Part shown: piece by piece, positions 6,542 through 7,957 of the stretch
Numbering within the stretch: the stretch's first letter is position 1
Layout of the letters: the number at the start of each line of letters is the position of its first letter
Assembly (NCBI GenBank): GCA_002694525.1
Contig: NZMN01000015.1
Location: forward strand, 34,124-42,080
Source: Methanobacteriota archaeon
GTDB lineage: Archaea; Thermoplasmatota; Poseidoniia; Poseidoniales; Poseidoniaceae
Direction of reading: 5' to 3'
DNA: 7,957 nt
Program-made: the position numbers and the translations under genes
The notes under the pieces: generated by a model
Database searches by the model: none
Seen by the model: the letters and a program-made list of their open reading frames with translations, nothing else
Told to the model about the DNA's origin: nothing

Positions 6542-7957
6542 TCACATGGTTTCGATGCCGCGACTAAAGTCTCGATTCCGCTTGATGTTGGTGAGACCTG
6601 AGGTGAGGCGAGTTTCCATCTTCTGGTAGTACTCCAGCATGTCGGGTGTGACGGTGGGTCGGACGCGTGAGATGGCTTCCTCGAAGTGGGATTTGGTCAC
6701 CTTCTTTTTTCCGGCGCGCATGCAAATCAGTGCGGCTTCTCGGCACACGGCCTCAATGTCGGCTCCGGTGAATCCGTCCATGCCAGAAAGGATGTCTTTG
6801 AACGAGAATTTGCTGAGCGGCATGCCCTCGCTGTGGATGCCGAAGATGGCTTCTCGGGCCCCTGCGTCGGGTGGTGGAACGTGGAGGACACGCTCAAACC
6901 GACCGCTTCGAAGAAGGGCCGGGTCGATCATTTCGGGTCGGTTGGTCGCCGCCACAACGATGACACCGTCGAGGGATTCAACGCCGTCCATGCTCGCAAG
7001 CAACTGGTTGACCACCCGGTTTCCGACATCGCTGCCCTCGGATGCGCTTCCTCCGCTTCGCATGGACGCAATGGATTCGAACTCGTCGAGGAAAATGATG
7101 GAAGGCGACGACTGCTTGGCTTTCTTGAAGATTTCACGAATGGCTCGCTCGGATTCGCCGACCCACTTTGAAATCATTTCAGGGCCCTTGATGCTGATGA
7201 AGTTGGCCTGAGCCTCGTTCGCAATGGCCTTCGCCAGCAGGGTCTTGCCCGTACCGGGTGCGCCGAACAGCACGATGCCTCGAGGCGGTTTGATGCCAAA
7301 GTGCTCGAAGAGTTCAGGTTTGGTAAGCGGCCATTCCACCGATTCTTTGAGGCGATCTTTGACCTCCAGCAAGCCACCGACTTCGTCCCAACCGACCTCG
7401 GGAACCTCGACGTAAATTTCTCGCAGAGCGGACGGCTCGATGTCTCGGATGGCTTCCTTGAAGTCGTCCATGCAAACCTCCATTTTCTCAAGCACTTCGG
7501 GCGGTAGCGTCTCTTCGTCGAGGTCAATCTCGGGCAGGTAGCGGCGGAGCGCTCGCATGGCGGCCTCTCGAACCAGGGCTGCGAGGTCGGCGCCGACAAA
7601 ACCGTAGGTGTTGTCGAGCACCCAGCCGATGTCAAAGTCTTCAGCAATGGGCATCTGACGGGTGTGAACATCCATGATTTCGCTGCGACCTTCTCGGTCG
7701 GGCACACCGATCTCAATCTCTCGATCAAAGCGGCCAGGTCGTCGCAGGGCAGGGTCGAGTGCATCCCGTCGGTTGGTGGCTCCAATGACCACGACGTTGT
7801 CCCGGCCCTGCATGCCGTCCATCAGGGTCAACATTTGAGCGACGACTCGACGTTCGACCTCTCCGGTGACGTCTTCACGCTTGGGGCATATGGAATCAAT
7901 TTCATCGATGAACACGATGGCGGGGGCGTTGTCGGCGGCCTCATCAAAGATTTCGCG
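6542..7957 (-). CDS. CDC48/VAT-type AAA+ ATPase (5' partial: end of D1 and full D2)
   Basis: The frame is open to the window edge, reading REIFDEAADNAPAIV before the first D1 motif. The visible 471 residues are roughly the C-terminal two thirds of a protein that is usually about 730-750 residues. The GTG at 7915 is an internal valine, not a start. The D1 remainder shows Walker B FIDEID (16-21), GATNRR (59-64) and arginine fingers RRPGRFDR (72-79). After a linker comes D2, with Walker A GAPGTGKT (232-239), pore loop KWVGE (264-268), Walker B IIFLDEFESI (287-296), AATNRP and arginine fingers RSGRFER (350-356), then the helical lid (FTGADIEAVCREAAL). D2 has all catalytic residues, but the usual DEID is DEFE. 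The protein is a hexameric unfoldase that extracts or unfolds substrates, often for the 20S proteasome. The C-terminus (RNRDFSRGIETM) has no HbYX proteasome-docking tail. The N-domain, which decides substrate adaptor binding, is outside the window. Confidence 0.95.
   Translation of the reverse strand, partial: REIFDEAADNAPAIVFIDEIDSICPKREDVTGEVERRVVAQMLTLMDGMQGRDNVVVIGATNRRDALDPALRRPGRFDREIEIGVPDREGRSEIMDVHTRQMPIAEDFDIGWVLDNTYGFVGADLAALVREAAMRALRRYLPEIDLDEETLPPEVLEKMEVCMDDFKEAIRDIEPSALREIYVEVPEVGWDEVGGLLEVKDRLKESVEWPLTKPELFEHFGIKPPRGIVLFGAPGTGKTLLAKAIANEAQANFISIKGPEMISKWVGESERAIREIFKKAKQSSPSIIFLDEFESIASMRSGGSASEGSDVGNRVVNQLLASMDGVESLDGVIVVAATNRPEMIDPALLRSGRFERVLHVPPPDAGAREAIFGIHSEGMPLSKFSFKDILSGMDGFTGADIEAVCREAALICMRAGKKKVTKSHFEEAISRVRPTVTPDMLEYYQKMETRLTSGLTNIKRNRDFSRGIETM

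Noticed and set aside
7913..7915. GTG as a start codon for the CDC48 gene
   Set aside because: It encodes the valine just before Walker B FIDEID of D1, and the frame continues to the window edge with typical CDC48 residues.

Overview
The window suggests a euryarchaeote-like archaeon of moderately high GC, most likely from the Thermoplasmatota / marine Poseidoniales (Marine Group II) sphere. The grounds are a tandem-AAA CDC48/VAT unfoldase with archaeal-type pore-loop and arginine-finger sequences, a small archaeal PRC-barrel protein, Shine-Dalgarno sites of the GAGGTGA and GAGGAG type, and very compact gene packing. The lineage is inferred from protein character only, because no rRNA or tRNA gene is visible.

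Layout. Bases 1-1793 (+) hold the 3' part of a gene for a long coiled-coil protein of unknown function. Its stop codon overlaps the start of a small two-helix membrane protein (1793-2047, +). This pair runs head-on into a leftward cluster that fills the rest of the window, and the two facing genes overlap tail to tail by 6 bp. In transcription order (right to left) the leftward cluster is: CDC48 AAA+ ATPase (7957-6542, 5' end outside the window); PRC-barrel protein (6478-6239); an 89-bp gap with a possible weak promoter and two 8-bp palindromes; a membrane-anchored DUF4350-like protein (6149-4527); a DUF58 protein (4517-3264); and an eight-helix membrane protein (3262-2042). The last three are separated by 9 and 1 bases and almost certainly form one operon.

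How they may work together. DUF4350 and DUF58 proteins usually occur with a MoxR-type AAA+ ATPase and DUF4129/transglutaminase membrane proteins, in poorly understood systems thought to act as envelope-linked chaperone or assembly modules. Here the DUF4350-DUF58 core is kept, the third member is an unrecognised eight-helix membrane protein, and no MoxR gene is seen. The only AAA+ enzyme nearby is CDC48. The DUF58 protein lacks the usual metal-site (MIDAS) serines. The DUF4350-like protein carries a six-cysteine insertion and an EF-hand-like loop on its predicted outer face. Together these make the cluster an unusual variant of the MoxR/DUF58 type of system, although its function cannot be read from sequence alone.

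No mobile elements, CRISPR arrays or RNA genes were seen. The many long open frames opposite the real genes look like high-GC shadows.
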